Position numbers and translations under genes: made by a program. This document shows positions 55,481 through 64,000 of a DNA stretch of 64,000 bases, piece by piece. Source of the stretch: Prauserella rugosa. Lineage in GTDB: Bacteria > Actinomycetota > Actinomycetes > Mycobacteriales > Pseudonocardiaceae. Under the pieces are notes generated by a model. It did not search any database. It was not told the DNA's origin and saw only the letters and a program-made list of their open reading frames with translations. Where the stretch lies: NCBI RefSeq assembly GCF_000719975.1, contig NZ_JOIJ01000005.1:62001-126000 (forward strand). Reading direction: 5' to 3'. Position 1 is the first letter of the stretch. Every line of letters begins with the position of its first letter.

Positions 55481-55760
55481 AGCCGCTGCCTCGATCCTTC
55501 GGGGGTCGGCACACGAATGCGGCCGAGCCGCGCCTTTCCGGCCCCGAATGTCCCACGTTACGCCCCGCGATGGCGGATCGCATCGATGCGTTCAGGCGGT
55601 CGCGATGCGGTGACCCGGTGGATTCGCCGGGCCTAACGGCGGTACTGCTTTCCTGTGTACCGTTGAGGGTGTCGACGGCATTTCGCACGTGAGTGTCCAA
55701 GCCCGCGTCGTCCTCGACAGAGCTGTATGCGGCTGCGGCCGCGAGACTAGGAGCGTCGAC

Positions 55761-56288
55761 ATGATGTCGAGCCCGCGCACACCGACCATCTACCAACCGG
55801 CACGGGATGTCGCGTGGGTACCGAGTCGGGACGTGCGTTTGCGGATGAAGCAGGAGGCGCGCCCGACCGGGCACGTCGACGGTGCGTGGTGGCCTCGTTC
55901 CCGGGACCTCTCGGCCGAGCTTCCGGCGTTGTTGGCCGCGGTGAGCCGGCAGTGGGGCGTGTGCGAGCGATTCACCTACAACATGACGATGTGGGAAAAG
56001 GCCGCTCGCAATCTGATCGTCGACGGTGTTCGCGTCCGGTTGGACGCGTTCCGGGTCCAGCCGGCCGACATCGTCACGGTGGTCAGCGGCAGGAACAGAT
56101 CTCGTTTGACCTTGCTCGTCGTTCCGCCCGAGTCCACACCGGCGGCGGCGCATGCGGCTCTGACGGCCGCTTCGCAACCGGGAAACACCGACAGCGTCGA
56201 CGTTCTGCTGGGCCGATCGGAACTGTCCGACACGACATCGTCGACCGAGCGCTGGGAACAGGAAGGCGGACGAGTCCCCACCGACTAG
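55761..56288 (+). CDS. DUF5994 family protein
   Basis: The 175-residue product shows the DUF5994 core: VRLRMKQEARPTGHVDGAWW, PRSRDLSAELPALLAAV, RFTYNMTMWEKAARN and RLDAFRVQPADIVTVVS, followed by LTLLVVPPESTPAAAHAAL. The family is common in actinomycetes, in several copies per genome, and has no known role. The ATG at 55761 follows AGGAG. It has no membrane segment. Confidence 0.85.
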   Translation: MMSSPRTPTIYQPARDVAWVPSRDVRLRMKQEARPTGHVDGAWWPRSRDLSAELPALLAAVSRQWGVCERFTYNMTMWEKAARNLIVDGVRVRLDAFRVQPADIVTVVSGRNRSRLTLLVVPPESTPAAAHAALTAASQPGNTDSVDVLLGRSELSDTTSSTERWEQEGGRVPTD

Positions 56289-56324
56289 GCTCCGCTCCGG
56301 ATCCGCATGGTGAAGGAGGGACCG

Positions 56325-56864
56325 GTGCCGGGCGCCCGCGAGCGAATCACGCTGCCGGCTGATGTCGTGGGTCGAGCGGGGAATCTGCCTCCGCACTGCA
56401 CGCGACACGGCCGGCCCGCCTCGCGCCGGAAAGACTTCGCGCTGCAGTCCACCGTGCGGCTGCGGGGCAACCGGTTGCTGTCCGGGAACGTGTTGTCCCA
56501 GGCCGACCGGTTGGCACAGCACGGCAGCAAGGTCAAGGTCACCGACGTCAAGGGGTGGCCACTGTGTCCGCTATGCGTGCGCACCCGGGCGGTTTGGATG
56601 ACGCTGGCGTCGGCGCTGCTGTTCGGCGGCCTACTCGCGTTTCTCGGGGCGCTCGTCGTCGGTGCGTTCACCGAGGGTGCCTCGTGGTTGGCTGCGGTGG
56701 CGGCGATCGGGTTCGTCCTGTTGCCGGTGTCGGCGCTGCCGCTGTCCCGAGGTGCCATGAGCCGGGTCATCGGTGCGCGGACCTCACCCGACGGCCAGTC
56801 GGTGATCGTCGACAAGCCCAGCGCGGCGTTCGTTGCAGATCTGCCGCAGCCGCCTACCGGGTGA
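56325..56864 (+). CDS. Hypothetical membrane protein with CxxC motif
   Basis: A 179-residue protein. The cytoplasmic N-terminal part has a PPHCTRHGRPASRRKDF segment and CPLC at about residue 87, so the Cys and His residues could bind metal. Two membrane helices follow (VWMTLASALLFGGLLAFLGA and WLAAVAAIGFVLLPVSALPL). Start GTG 56325 is preferred because GAAGGAGG precedes it, over ATG 56307. It overlaps the end of the convergent TetR gene by 11 bases. No function recognised. Confidence 0.72.
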   Translation: MPGARERITLPADVVGRAGNLPPHCTRHGRPASRRKDFALQSTVRLRGNRLLSGNVLSQADRLAQHGSKVKVTDVKGWPLCPLCVRTRAVWMTLASALLFGGLLAFLGALVVGAFTEGASWLAAVAAIGFVLLPVSALPLSRGAMSRVIGARTSPDGQSVIVDKPSAAFVADLPQPPTG

Positions 56865-57477
56865 CCGCGCTCCGGCGGACGCGCAGCCCGTCGAACGCGA
56901 CGGTGGCCACGGTGTCGGCGAGGGTCTCGGCATCCACACCGCCACGAGGCCGGTACCACTCGACGAGCGAGTTGACCATGCCGAACAGCAGGCGCGCCGA
57001 GGTGGCCGGGTCGACGTCCGGGCGCAGGTCCCCGTCGGCGGCGGCCTTGCTGACCAGGTCGGTCACGATGTGGTCGAACTCCCGGCGGCGCGCCAACGCC
57101 GCCTTCTCCACCTTCGTGTTCCCTCGGATCCGCAGCAGCAGGGTCACGAACGGCAACCGCTCCACCAGCACGACCACACTCGCGCGCACGAGACGTTCGA
57201 GCTTGTCGATCGCCGGTCCGTCGACGTTGTCGAGCCGATCGGCCTCGGCGAACAACCCGTCCAGTGCGCGGTTGACCGCCAGCTGCAGCAGGTCGTCCTT
57301 GCTGCGCACGTGGTGGTAGATCGCCGACTTGGTGATGCCGAGCTTGCGCGACAGGTCCTCCATGCTGGTGCCGTCGTAGCCGCGCTCGTTGAACAGCTTG
57401 ACCGCGACCGACAGCAGGGATTCGAGGTCGTAACCCGGTCTCCCGCGTCGAGGACGGCTCCGCTGTGCTTCGGTCAT
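56854..57477 (-). CDS. paaR: TetR family regulator, probable phenylacetate repressor PaaR
   Basis: A 207-residue TetR protein: helix-turn-helix RGYDGTSMEDLSRKLGITKS followed by AIYHHVRSKDDLLQLAV, then a C-terminal ligand domain ending in a TetR_C-like AARLLFGMVNSLVEWY region. It is the third gene of the paaI-paaK-tetR transcript, 22 bases after paaK. Two palindromes between paaI and paaZ (59414 and 59551) fit a TetR operator, so it probably represses both paa arms until phenylacetyl-CoA appears. The name rests on context. Confidence 0.8.
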   Translation of the reverse strand: MTEAQRSRPRRGRPGYDLESLLSVAVKLFNERGYDGTSMEDLSRKLGITKSAIYHHVRSKDDLLQLAVNRALDGLFAEADRLDNVDGPAIDKLERLVRASVVVLVERLPFVTLLLRIRGNTKVEKAALARRREFDHIVTDLVSKAAADGDLRPDVDPATSARLLFGMVNSLVEWYRPRGGVDAETLADTVATVAFDGLRVRRSAVTR

Positions 57478-57499
57478 GATCGCATTGTCGCAGGTGAGA

Positions 57500-58870
57500 T
57501 CACTGCGCCGGCCGCTGGTCGAGCACCCGGCGCAGTTTGCCGACCGACCGCTCCAACGACTCCGGATCGACCACGTCCACCCCCACGCTCACCCCGACGA
57601 CGTCCTTGACGCGCGCGGCGACCTCCGCGGCCGCCGCGCTCCTGCGGTCCCGCGGAGTGTCGGGGTGCGACTCGACCAGCACCGTCAGATGGTCCATCCG
57701 GTCCTCGCGCGTGAGCCGCAACTGGAAATGCGGTGCGAGGCCGTCGGTGGCCAGCACGACCTCCTCGATCTGCGTGGGGAAGACGTTCACGCCACGCAGG
57801 ATGATCATGTCGTCGCTGCGCCCGGTCACCTTGTCCATCCGCCGATACGCGGGACGTGCCGTTCCCGGCCGCAGTGCCGTCAGATCGCGCGTGCGGTAGC
57901 GAATGATCGGCAAGGCCTGCTTCGTCAGCGAGGTGAACACGAGTTCGCCGGTGACGCCGTCGTCGCAGACGTCGTCCTCGAGCGGGTCGACCACCTCGGG
58001 GTAGAAGTGGTCCTCCCAGATGTGCAGGCCGTCCTTCGTCTCGACACATTCCTGGGCCACGCCGGGACCCATCACTTCGGACAGCCCGTAGATGTCGACC
58101 GCGTGCAGATCGAGGCGTTCCTCGATCTCTTGCCGCATCTGTTCGGTCCACGGTTCCGCGCCGAAGATGCCCACCTGCAGCGAACTCGTGCGGGGATCGA
58201 TGCCCTGCCGCTCGAACTCGTCGAGCAACGTGAGCATGTACGACGGCGTCACCATGATGACCTCGGGTCGGAAGTCGGTGATGAGCTGCACCTGGCGTGC
58301 GGTCATCCCACCCGATGCGGGGACGACCGTGCAGCCGAGCTTCTCGGCGCCGTAGTGCGCGCCGAGCCCGCCGGTGAACAGGCCGTACCCGTACGAGACG
58401 TGCACCTTGTGCCCCGGCCGTCCACCCGCGGCGAAGATCGAGCGCGCCATCACCGTCGACCAGTTGTCCACATCGGAGGCCGTGTAACCGACGACGGTGG
58501 GCTTTCCCGTCGTTCCGCTGGAGGCGTGGATGCGGCTCACCTGTTGTTCGGGAACCGCGAACATGCCGAACGGGTAGTTCTCGCGCAGGTCCTGTTTGGT
58601 GGTGAACGGGAACTTGGCGAGGTCGGCCGGCTCGCGGCAGTCGTCGGGGTGCACGCCGGCCGCGTCGAACTTCGCGCGGTAGAAGGGAACGTTGTCGTAG
58701 GCGTGCCGGAGGGTCCAGCGCAGGCGTTCGAGTTGAAGGGAGCGCAACTCGTCGATGCTCAGCCGTTCGGCCGCCGACAGGTCGTCGACCGCGGGGGCGG
58801 CACCACGTCGGCCGGCGGAGGCCGCGTGAACGTCGGGCACGTCGGGCACGTCGCTGTGCATGGCAGTCAT
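57500..58870 (-). CDS. paaK: Phenylacetate-CoA ligase PaaK
   Basis: The 456-residue ligase has the PaaK signatures: YDNVPFYRAKFDAAGVHPDD, the ATP loop ASSGTTGKPTVVGYT, YGYGLFTGGLGAHYGAEKLG, IYGLSEVMGPGVAQEC, RYRTRDLT, and GRSDDMIILRGVNVFPTQIE. It activates phenylacetate to phenylacetyl-CoA, first step of the paa pathway. The ATG at 58870 follows GAGGAG. It lies 26 bases after paaI on the same strand. Confidence 0.96.
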   Translation of the reverse strand: MTAMHSDVPDVPDVHAASAGRRGAAPAVDDLSAAERLSIDELRSLQLERLRWTLRHAYDNVPFYRAKFDAAGVHPDDCREPADLAKFPFTTKQDLRENYPFGMFAVPEQQVSRIHASSGTTGKPTVVGYTASDVDNWSTVMARSIFAAGGRPGHKVHVSYGYGLFTGGLGAHYGAEKLGCTVVPASGGMTARQVQLITDFRPEVIMVTPSYMLTLLDEFERQGIDPRTSSLQVGIFGAEPWTEQMRQEIEERLDLHAVDIYGLSEVMGPGVAQECVETKDGLHIWEDHFYPEVVDPLEDDVCDDGVTGELVFTSLTKQALPIIRYRTRDLTALRPGTARPAYRRMDKVTGRSDDMIILRGVNVFPTQIEEVVLATDGLAPHFQLRLTREDRMDHLTVLVESHPDTPRDRRSAAAAEVAARVKDVVGVSVGVDVVDPESLERSVGKLRRVLDQRPAQ

Positions 58871-58895
58871 GGGCGGGGTCTCCTCGGTGTGACGC

Positions 58896-59324
58896 TCAGT
58901 CTCGGATGCGGCCGACCGTCCGGCTTCGCCCGCGGAACTCGGCGACGACCTCGAGGCCGCCGGGGGTTTCGCGGTGCACGGTGACGTCGTAGATGCCGTT
59001 GCGGCCGTAGCGAGTGCGTTCCTCGGCCGTGGCGACGAGTTCGTCGCCCAGTCGCGCACTGGTGACGAAGGAGATCTCGGCGCCGGAGGCCACGGTGACG
59101 GGGCCGTGGCTGTTGCAGGCTGCGGCGAACGTGGTGTCGGCGAACAGAAACAGATAGCCACCGTGTGCGATGTCGTGCCCGTTCACCATCGGCGCGGTCA
59201 CGGTCATCCGCGCCGTCGCGTGCCCGTGCTCGGCGCGGGTGACCTCGATGCCCAGCGCCGTCGACGCGGCGTCCGACTCGAGCATCGTGCGCGCCGATTC
59301 GGCGAGTTGCGCGGGCTGGGACAC
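58896..59324 (-). CDS. paaI: Phenylacetic acid degradation thioesterase PaaI
   Basis: A 142-residue hotdog-fold thioesterase with PMVNGHDIAHGGYLFLFADT, in which Asn, Asp and the HGG turn form the active site, followed by CNSHGPVTVASGAEISFV. PaaI hydrolyses dead-end CoA thioesters (hydroxyphenylacetyl-CoA and ring-opened products) to free CoA. The start is GTG 59324. It is the first gene of the left arm, reading away from the shared control region. Confidence 0.92.
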   Translation of the reverse strand: MSQPAQLAESARTMLESDAASTALGIEVTRAEHGHATARMTVTAPMVNGHDIAHGGYLFLFADTTFAAACNSHGPVTVASGAEISFVTSARLGDELVATAEERTRYGRNGIYDVTVHRETPGGLEVVAEFRGRSRTVGRIRD

Positions 59325-59413
59325 GAGGCTTCACCGCCTGTCGTACGCCCGGCGTCGTCGCCGGGAGCGCTGTCACGAGAGCCGGCCGCGGACGGCCGGA
59401 AGGGCACACGTCG

Positions 59414-59435
59414 TTACCGACCGAATGGACGGTAA
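59414..59435. promoter_or_regulatory. TetR-type palindrome on the paaI side
   Basis: TTACCGACC (59414-59422) and GGACGGTAA (59427-59435) pair in 8 of 9 positions around a 4-base spacer. It shares TTACCGACCG/CGGTAA character with the second palindrome at 59551. It lies 90 bases upstream of paaI, in the 320-base gene-free region between the two paa arms. Confidence 0.75.
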
Positions 59436-59550
59436 TGCCGGTGGCCTCCGAGTAAAGACGCGGGGCGATGCGGTGTCAAGAGCCGGTTCCGACGTGCGAT
59501 CCGGAGTGGTCGGCGGGTTTCGCTCCCGCCGGGTAGCCGCTACGATCGGT

Positions 59551-59573
59551 TTTCCGACCGTTCGGTCGGTAAA
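59551..59573. promoter_or_regulatory. TetR-type palindrome on the paaZ side
   Basis: CCGACCG (59554-59560), TT, CGGTCGG (59563-59569) are perfect arms, flanked by TTT and AAA that extend the symmetry to 59550-59573. It lies 72-94 bases before paaZ. Together with the palindrome at 59414 it gives each divergent promoter its own operator. Confidence 0.82.
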
Positions 59574-59644
59574 GGTCGTTCGGTGGACCTGCTCGCACGG
59601 GACGGCTCGACGCATCGCTCAAGGACGAGGGAGCTGAGGTCCGC

Positions 59645-61669
59645 ATGAGGATCCTGCGCAGTTACGTCGGCGGCCGCTGGCAGCAGGGCGACGGCGAAGG
59701 GACACCCGTGCACGACGCGGTGACCGGAGCCGAGATCGCCCGGGTGTCCTCGGCCGGGATCGACATGGCCGCCGCGCTGGAGTACGGCCGGCGCACCGGT
59801 GGTCCCTCCCTTCGCGAACTCACCTTCCACCAGCGCGCCGCGTTGCTGAAGGCGCTCGGTTCGTATCTGCGTGAACATCGGGACGAGCTCTACGCACTCT
59901 CGGCCCGCGCCGGCGCGACGCGCGGCGACGCGAAGTTCGACGTCGACGGCGGCATCGGCGTGCTGTTGGCCTACGCGAGCAAGGGCAAGCGGGAACTGCC
60001 CAACGACACCGTGTACGTCGAGGGCGACGTCGAACCGCTGAGCAAGGGTGGCGGCTTCGTCGCCCGGCACGTCGCGACGCCGCTGCGGGGCGTCGCGGTG
60101 CAGATCAACGCGTTCAACTTCCCGGTCTGGGGGCCGCTCGAGAAGTTGGCCCCCGCGTTCCTCGCCGGAATGCCGAGTCTGATCAAACCTGCCGGGCAGA
60201 CGGCCTACCTCACCGAGAAGCTCGTCGAGCTCGTCGTCGGGTCCGGGATGCTGCCCGAGGGCTCGGTCCAGCTGGTGTGCGGAGATGCGGGCGACCTGCT
60301 CGACCACGTCACGGAGCAGGACGTCGTGTCGTTCACCGGCTCGGCCGACACGGCGCGAAAACTGCGTGCGCACCCGGCGATCGTCCGGGGCGCGGTGCGG
60401 TTCAACGCCGAGGCCGACTCGCTCAACTGCTCGATCCTCGGACCGGACGCGAAGCCGGGCACGGCCGAGTTCGACCTGTACGTCACACAGCTGGTCACGG
60501 AGATGACCGTGAAGGCGGGGCAGAAGTGCACCGCGATCCGGAGGGCGTTCGTACCGGCGGACCTGCTCGACGACGTCGCCGCGGCGGCGGCCGAGAAGCT
60601 GTCGTCGATCACCGTGGGCGATCCGGCCACCGCGGACATGGGAGCACTCGCCAGCCTCGAACAGCGTGAGGAGGTGCGGCGGTCGCTCAAGGCGTTGTGT
60701 GCCGCGGCGACCGTCGTGTTCGGCGATCCCGACCACGTGGACGTCACCGGAGCGGACGCCGAGCGCGGCGCGTTCCTCTCGCCGATCCTGCTCTCCGGCG
60801 ATCCGGAACGCAGCGAACCGCACGAGGTGGAGGCGTTCGGGCCGGTGGCGACGTTGCTGCCCTACACCTCCACCGAACAGGTCGTCGACTTCGCCGCCCG
60901 TGGCCGCGGCAGCCTCGCGGGGTCGGTCGTGACCGGCGACGCCGCCTTCGCGCGCGAGGTCGTGCTCGGGGCAGCTGCGTGGCACGGCAGGCTGCTCGTG
61001 CTCGACACCGACGATGCGAGGGAGTCGACCGGCCACGGTTCGCCCATGCCGCAGCTCGTCCACGGCGGCCCCGGCAGGGCAGGTGGTGGCGAGGAGATGG
61101 GCGGCATCCGCGGCGTGCTGCACCACATGCAGCGCACCGCGGTCCAGGCGAGCCCCGCCGTGCTCACCGCGATCACCGGCCGGTGGACGCCCGGTGCGCC
61201 CCGCGTGGTGGACGAGGTGCACCCCTTCCGGAAATCGCTGGCCGAACTGCGGGTCGGCGACGCGGTCGTGGCGGGTCCGCGCACCGTGACGAGGGAGGAC
61301 GTCGACCACTTCGCCGAGTTCACCGGCGACACGTTCTACGCCCACACCGACGAGGCCGCCGCACGCGAGAACCCGTTGTTCGGCGGCATCGTGGCGCACG
61401 GCTACCTCGTCGTGTCGCTCGCGGCCGGACTGTTCGTCTCGCCGGAACCGGGGCCCGTACTGGCCAACTACGGGCTCGAGAACCTGCGGTTCCTCACCCC
61501 CGTCAAGCCGGGTGACGCGTTGACGGTGACCTTGACCTGCAAGCAGATCACCCCGCGCGAGGGCGCCGACTACGGCGAGGTGCGCTGGGACGCCGACGTG
61601 ACCAACGCCGACGGCGATTCGGTCGCCAAGTACGACGTCCTCACGCTGGTGGCGAAGGAGACGCGATGA
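59645..61669 (+). CDS. paaZ: Bifunctional oxepin-CoA hydrolase / 3-oxo-5,6-dehydrosuberyl-CoA semialdehyde dehydrogenase PaaZ
   Basis: The 674-residue protein has an N-terminal aldehyde dehydrogenase domain (about 1-520) with [32 protein letters not shown], base Glu in [10 protein letters not shown] and nucleophile Cys in GQKCTAIRR, and a C-terminal MaoC hotdog hydratase domain (about 535-674) with [17 protein letters not shown] and [14 protein letters not shown]. It opens the oxepin-CoA ring and oxidises the resulting aldehyde. It leads the right arm and overlaps paaA by ATGA. Confidence 0.95.
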   Translation: MRILRSYVGGRWQQGDGEGTPVHDAVTGAEIARVSSAGIDMAAALEYGRRTGGPSLRELTFHQRAALLKALGSYLREHRDELYALSARAGATRGDAKFDVDGGIGVLLAYASKGKRELPNDTVYVEGDVEPLSKGGGFVARHVATPLRGVAVQINAFNFPVWGPLEKLAPAFLAGMPSLIKPAGQTAYLTEKLVELVVGSGMLPEGSVQLVCGDAGDLLDHVTEQDVVSFTGSADTARKLRAHPAIVRGAVRFNAEADSLNCSILGPDAKPGTAEFDLYVTQLVTEMTVKAGQKCTAIRRAFVPADLLDDVAAAAAEKLSSITVGDPATADMGALASLEQREEVRRSLKALCAAATVVFGDPDHVDVTGADAERGAFLSPILLSGDPERSEPHEVEAFGPVATLLPYTSTEQVVDFAARGRGSLAGSVVTGDAAFAREVVLGAAAWHGRLLVLDTDDARESTGHGSPMPQLVHGGPGRAGGGEEMGGIRGVLHHMQRTAVQASPAVLTAITGRWTPGAPRVVDEVHPFRKSLAELRVGDAVVAGPRTVTREDVDHFAEFTGDTFYAHTDEAAARENPLFGGIVAHGYLVVSLAAGLFVSPEPGPVLANYGLENLRFLTPVKPGDALTVTLTCKQITPREGADYGEVRWDADVTNADGDSVAKYDVLTLVAKETR

Positions 61670-62649
61670 CCGTCATGGAATCGGCACCGTCCGAATCGGA
61701 CCTCGAACGGCACTTCGAGGAGACGATCGGCAGGGACCAGCGGATCGAACCGCGGGACTGGCTGCCGGAGGGCTACCGGAAGACGATGATCCGGCAGATC
61801 GCCCAGCACGCCCACTCCGAGATCATCGGTATGCAGCCGGAGGGGAACTGGATCACCCGGGCGCCCTCGTTGCGCCGCAAGGCGATCCTGCTCGCGAAGG
61901 TGCAGGACGAGGCGGGACACGGGTTGTACCTGTACTCCGCGGCCGAGACCTTGGGCGCGGACCGGGACGAACTCACCGAGAAGCTGATCAGCGGACGGCA
62001 GAAGTACTCGTCGATCTTCAACTATCCGACGTTGACCTTCGCCGACGTCGGGGTGATCGGCTGGCTCGTGGACGGTGCGGCGATCTGCAACCAGGTTCCG
62101 TTGTGCCGCAGCAGTTACGGGCCGTACGCGCGCGCGATGATCCGCATCTGCAAGGAGGAGTCGTTCCATCAACGGCAGGGTTACGAACTGCTGATGACGA
62201 TGATGAACGGCACCCAGCAGCAGCGGGACATGGTGCAGGACGCGACGAACCGGTTCTGGTGGCCGTCGCTGATGATGTTCGGTCCGCCCGACGACGATTC
62301 GCCCAACACGGCGCAGTCGATGGCGTGGAAGATCAAGCGGCACACCAACGACGAACTGCGGCAGCGCTTCGTCGACATGACGGTGCCGCAGGCCGAGGCG
62401 CTCGGGGTGACGTTGCCGGATCCGGATCTGGCGTGGAACGCCGAACGCGGGCACTACGACTTCGGCCGCATCGACTGGGCCGAGCTGAAACAGGTCATCT
62501 CCGGCGGCGGTCCGTGCAACGCCGAGCGGATGGCCAGGCGCAGGCAGGCCCACGAGGACGGCGCGTGGGTGCGTGAGGCGGCCGCCGAACACGCACGGAA
62601 GCAGCGCGAACGAGCGGTGGCGGCGGCAACGGAGGAGGTCGGCGCATGA
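61666..62649 (+). CDS. paaA: 1,2-phenylacetyl-CoA epoxidase, catalytic subunit PaaA
   Basis: The 327-residue di-iron subunit has the carboxylate/histidine ligands in [17 protein letters not shown] and [15 protein letters not shown], plus [20 protein letters not shown] and [16 protein letters not shown]. With PaaB, C, D and E it turns phenylacetyl-CoA into its ring epoxide with oxygen and NADPH. Overlaps paaZ and paaB by four bases each (ATGA), so the subunits are cotranslated. Confidence 0.97.
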   Translation: MTVMESAPSESDLERHFEETIGRDQRIEPRDWLPEGYRKTMIRQIAQHAHSEIIGMQPEGNWITRAPSLRRKAILLAKVQDEAGHGLYLYSAAETLGADRDELTEKLISGRQKYSSIFNYPTLTFADVGVIGWLVDGAAICNQVPLCRSSYGPYARAMIRICKEESFHQRQGYELLMTMMNGTQQQRDMVQDATNRFWWPSLMMFGPPDDDSPNTAQSMAWKIKRHTNDELRQRFVDMTVPQAEALGVTLPDPDLAWNAERGHYDFGRIDWAELKQVISGGGPCNAERMARRRQAHEDGAWVREAAAEHARKQRERAVAAATEEVGA

Positions 62650-62930
62650 GTGGGGACTGGCCGCTGTATGAGGTGTTCGTGCGGGGCAAGCGCGGGCTCA
62701 ACCACGTCCACGTCGGCTCGCTGCGCGCCGCCGACGACGACATGGCGCTGCATCACGCTCGCGATCTCTACACCCGCCGCAACGAGGGCGTCAGCATCTG
62801 GGTCGTCAAGGCCGGCGACATCGCCGCGTCCAGCCCGGACGAGAAGGACCCGTTCTTCGCTCCGTCCGCGGACAAGGTCTACCGGCATCCGACGTTCTAC
62901 GACATCCCCTCCGACGTCCCGCACATGTAG
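62646..62930 (+). CDS. paaB: Phenylacetyl-CoA epoxidase subunit PaaB
   Basis: A 94-residue protein matching Paa[41 protein letters not shown], and [13 protein letters not shown]. PaaB bridges PaaAC pairs in the epoxidase complex. It overlaps paaA by ATGA and precedes paaC by 30 bases. Confidence 0.96.
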   Translation: MSGDWPLYEVFVRGKRGLNHVHVGSLRAADDDMALHHARDLYTRRNEGVSIWVVKAGDIAASSPDEKDPFFAPSADKVYRHPTFYDIPSDVPHM

Positions 62931-62960
62931 GACGGGCGAGCAGACAGGAGAGGCACGCTC

Positions 62961-63836
62961 ATGGCCTTCGACAACGCCTACGAGGCGCTGGCCGACGCCC
63001 ACGACGACTCCCGCTGGGCGTTCGGCACCGGGTTCGAGGACCCGCTCTCCGGTGTGGACACCGGTCTTCCCTCCGGAGTGGACGGTCCCGATCTGGCGCA
63101 GTACTGCCTGATGCTGGGGGACGACGCGCTCGTGCTGTCGCACCGGCTGCAGGAATGGTGTACCCGCGCGCCCGAGCTGGAGGACGAGGTCGCGATCGCC
63201 AACATCGGCCTGGACCTGCTCGGGCAGGCGCGGCTGCTCCTGGCGCGGGCAGGCAGGGCCGAGAACGGACCGGGGGAGGACGGCTACGCCTTCTTCCGCG
63301 CCGAGCACGAGTTCCGCAACGTCCGGCTCGTCGAGGCAGGCCGCGGTGACTTCGCCAGGCTCGTCGCCGTCCTGTTCGTCATGTCGACATGGCGACTCGC
63401 GGTGTTCCAGCGGTTGCGGACCTCTGCTGATCCGGTGCTCGCCGCGATCGCGGGCAAGGGCGTCAACGAGCTGGCCTACCACCGCGACTACGCCGCGGGG
63501 TGGCTGGTGCGGCTCGGCGACGGGACGGACGTCTCCCGCGAGCGCATGCAGACCGCGCTGGAGGAGGTGTGGCCGTTCGTCCCCGAACTGTTCGACACGC
63601 ACGAGGTCGAACGGCGACTGGCCGGGGTGGCGATCGATCCCGCGGACACGCGCGCCGAGTTCGACGACGTCGTCTCCCACGTGTTCGGTGCCGCCACCGT
63701 GGCGGTGCCGGACGTGCCGCCCAAGGCGGGCGTGGCGGGCGGAAAGGGGCGCGACGGCAGGCACACCGAGGCGATGGGCTACCTGCTCGCCGAGTTGCAG
63801 AGCGTCGCCAGGGCTCATCCGGAGGCGACATGGTGA
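62961..63836 (+). CDS. paaC: Phenylacetyl-CoA epoxidase structural subunit PaaC
   Basis: The 291-residue protein resembles PaaA but lacks a full iron site: YCLMLGDDALVLSHRLQEWC, DEVAIANIGLDLLGQARLLL, FFRAEHEFRNVRLVE, and KGVNELAYHRDYAAGWLVRL. PaaC is the structural partner of PaaA. The start is ATG 62961 after AGGAGAGG. Its stop lies inside the start of paaD. Confidence 0.95.
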   Translation: MAFDNAYEALADAHDDSRWAFGTGFEDPLSGVDTGLPSGVDGPDLAQYCLMLGDDALVLSHRLQEWCTRAPELEDEVAIANIGLDLLGQARLLLARAGRAENGPGEDGYAFFRAEHEFRNVRLVEAGRGDFARLVAVLFVMSTWRLAVFQRLRTSADPVLAAIAGKGVNELAYHRDYAAGWLVRLGDGTDVSRERMQTALEEVWPFVPELFDTHEVERRLAGVAIDPADTRAEFDDVVSHVFGAATVAVPDVPPKAGVAGGKGRDGRHTEAMGYLLAELQSVARAHPEATW

Positions 63837-64000
63837 CCTCGGACGCCGCGAAGGCGGCACCCACCGCACGGGCGGTCGCGGAGACGGTGACCGACCCGGA
63901 ACTGCCCATGCTCACGTTGGCCGACCTGGGCGTGCTGCGCGAGGTCACCGAGTCCGCGGACGGGGTCACGGTGTCGATCACGCCGACGTACACCGGCTGC
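63830..64000 (+). CDS. paaD: Phenylacetate degradation iron-sulfur assembly protein PaaD, N-terminal part
   Basis: The first 57 residues lie in the window: an Ala-rich start, then AVAETVTDPELPMLTLADLG and VSITPTYTGC, the MIP18/DUF59 domain with its conserved DPE and TGC. PaaD supports maturation of the PaaE iron-sulfur reductase. It overlaps paaC in another frame by seven bases; ATG 63830 and GTG 63833 are both possible. The gene continues to the right and is expected to be followed by paaE. Confidence 0.9.
   Translation, partial: MVTSDAAKAAPTARAVAETVTDPELPMLTLADLGVLREVTESADGVTVSITPTYTGC

Overview
The window is dense, high-GC DNA with about 65 genes. It reads as a chromosome segment from an actinomycete of the Pseudonocardiaceae, perhaps Saccharomonospora (inference). 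Support: many GTG starts and ATGA/GTGA overlaps, Pseudonocardiaceae-type DUF6292 and DUF5994 genes, Zur boxes and a CIRCE element of actinobacterial form, and a gene order from mprA to a GLPR-like gene that follows the Mycobacterium tuberculosis Rv0981-Rv0996 block. I see no insertion sequence, prophage or CRISPR array.

Layout. 1-6.3 kb: partial LuxR-type regulator, acyl-CoA synthetase, DedA membrane protein, amidase, hemerythrin protein, and a MerR/DUF4188 divergent pair around a perfect palindrome. 6.3-12.3 kb: a sugar operon (GH3 glycosidase, MFS transporter, YdcF-like protein) facing a ROK repressor. 12.3-26.9 kb: tRNA-Arg, an orphan NarL-type regulator, then mprA-mprB, an inserted deoR-galT pair, pepD, moaB, mscL, a SAF protein, a CIRCE-controlled FmdB/Ruc-like gene, 5-formyl-THF cyclo-ligase, galU, glp (MoeA-like), rimJ, the GLPR-like membrane protein and tRNA-Ala. 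27-30.1 kb: a type VII secretion-like pair whose second member ends in a CHAP-like cysteine peptidase domain.

30-35 kb: a 21-bp tandem repeat array, a TetR repressor with twin palindromic operators, the FAD-monooxygenase/epoxide-hydrolase fusion it faces, and a DASS carboxylate transporter. 35.3-46.2 kb: a pentitol/pentose locus. One arm (GlpF, polyol dehydrogenase, RpiA, HAD phosphatase, xylulokinase, aldehyde dehydrogenase) and the opposite arm (XylX-type dehydratase, 2-hydroxyacid dehydrogenase, ketoglutarate-semialdehyde dehydrogenase) flank a FadR-type GntR regulator. It joins phosphorylative and oxidative routes.

46-52 kb: a membrane protein and a secreted metallophosphoesterase, then a zinc-starvation locus. 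Two Zur boxes control cysteine-free L36 and L32 ribosomal protein paralogs, a CobW-like protein with a decayed P-loop and, unexpectedly, probably a PduX-like GHMP kinase. 52-57 kb: an F420-type nitroreductase, a deletion-scarred MFS pseudogene, intergenic repeats, a fatty acid desaturase and three lineage-restricted small genes. 56.8-64 kb: the phenylacetate pathway, with paaI-paaK-tetR on one side and paaZABCD on the other of a promoter carrying two TetR-type palindromes; paaD runs off the right edge.

The strongest candidates for new biology are the monooxygenase-epoxide hydrolase fusion with its dedicated repressor, the GHMP kinase sharing a Zur box with the L36 paralog, and the type VII-like CHAP effector pair.
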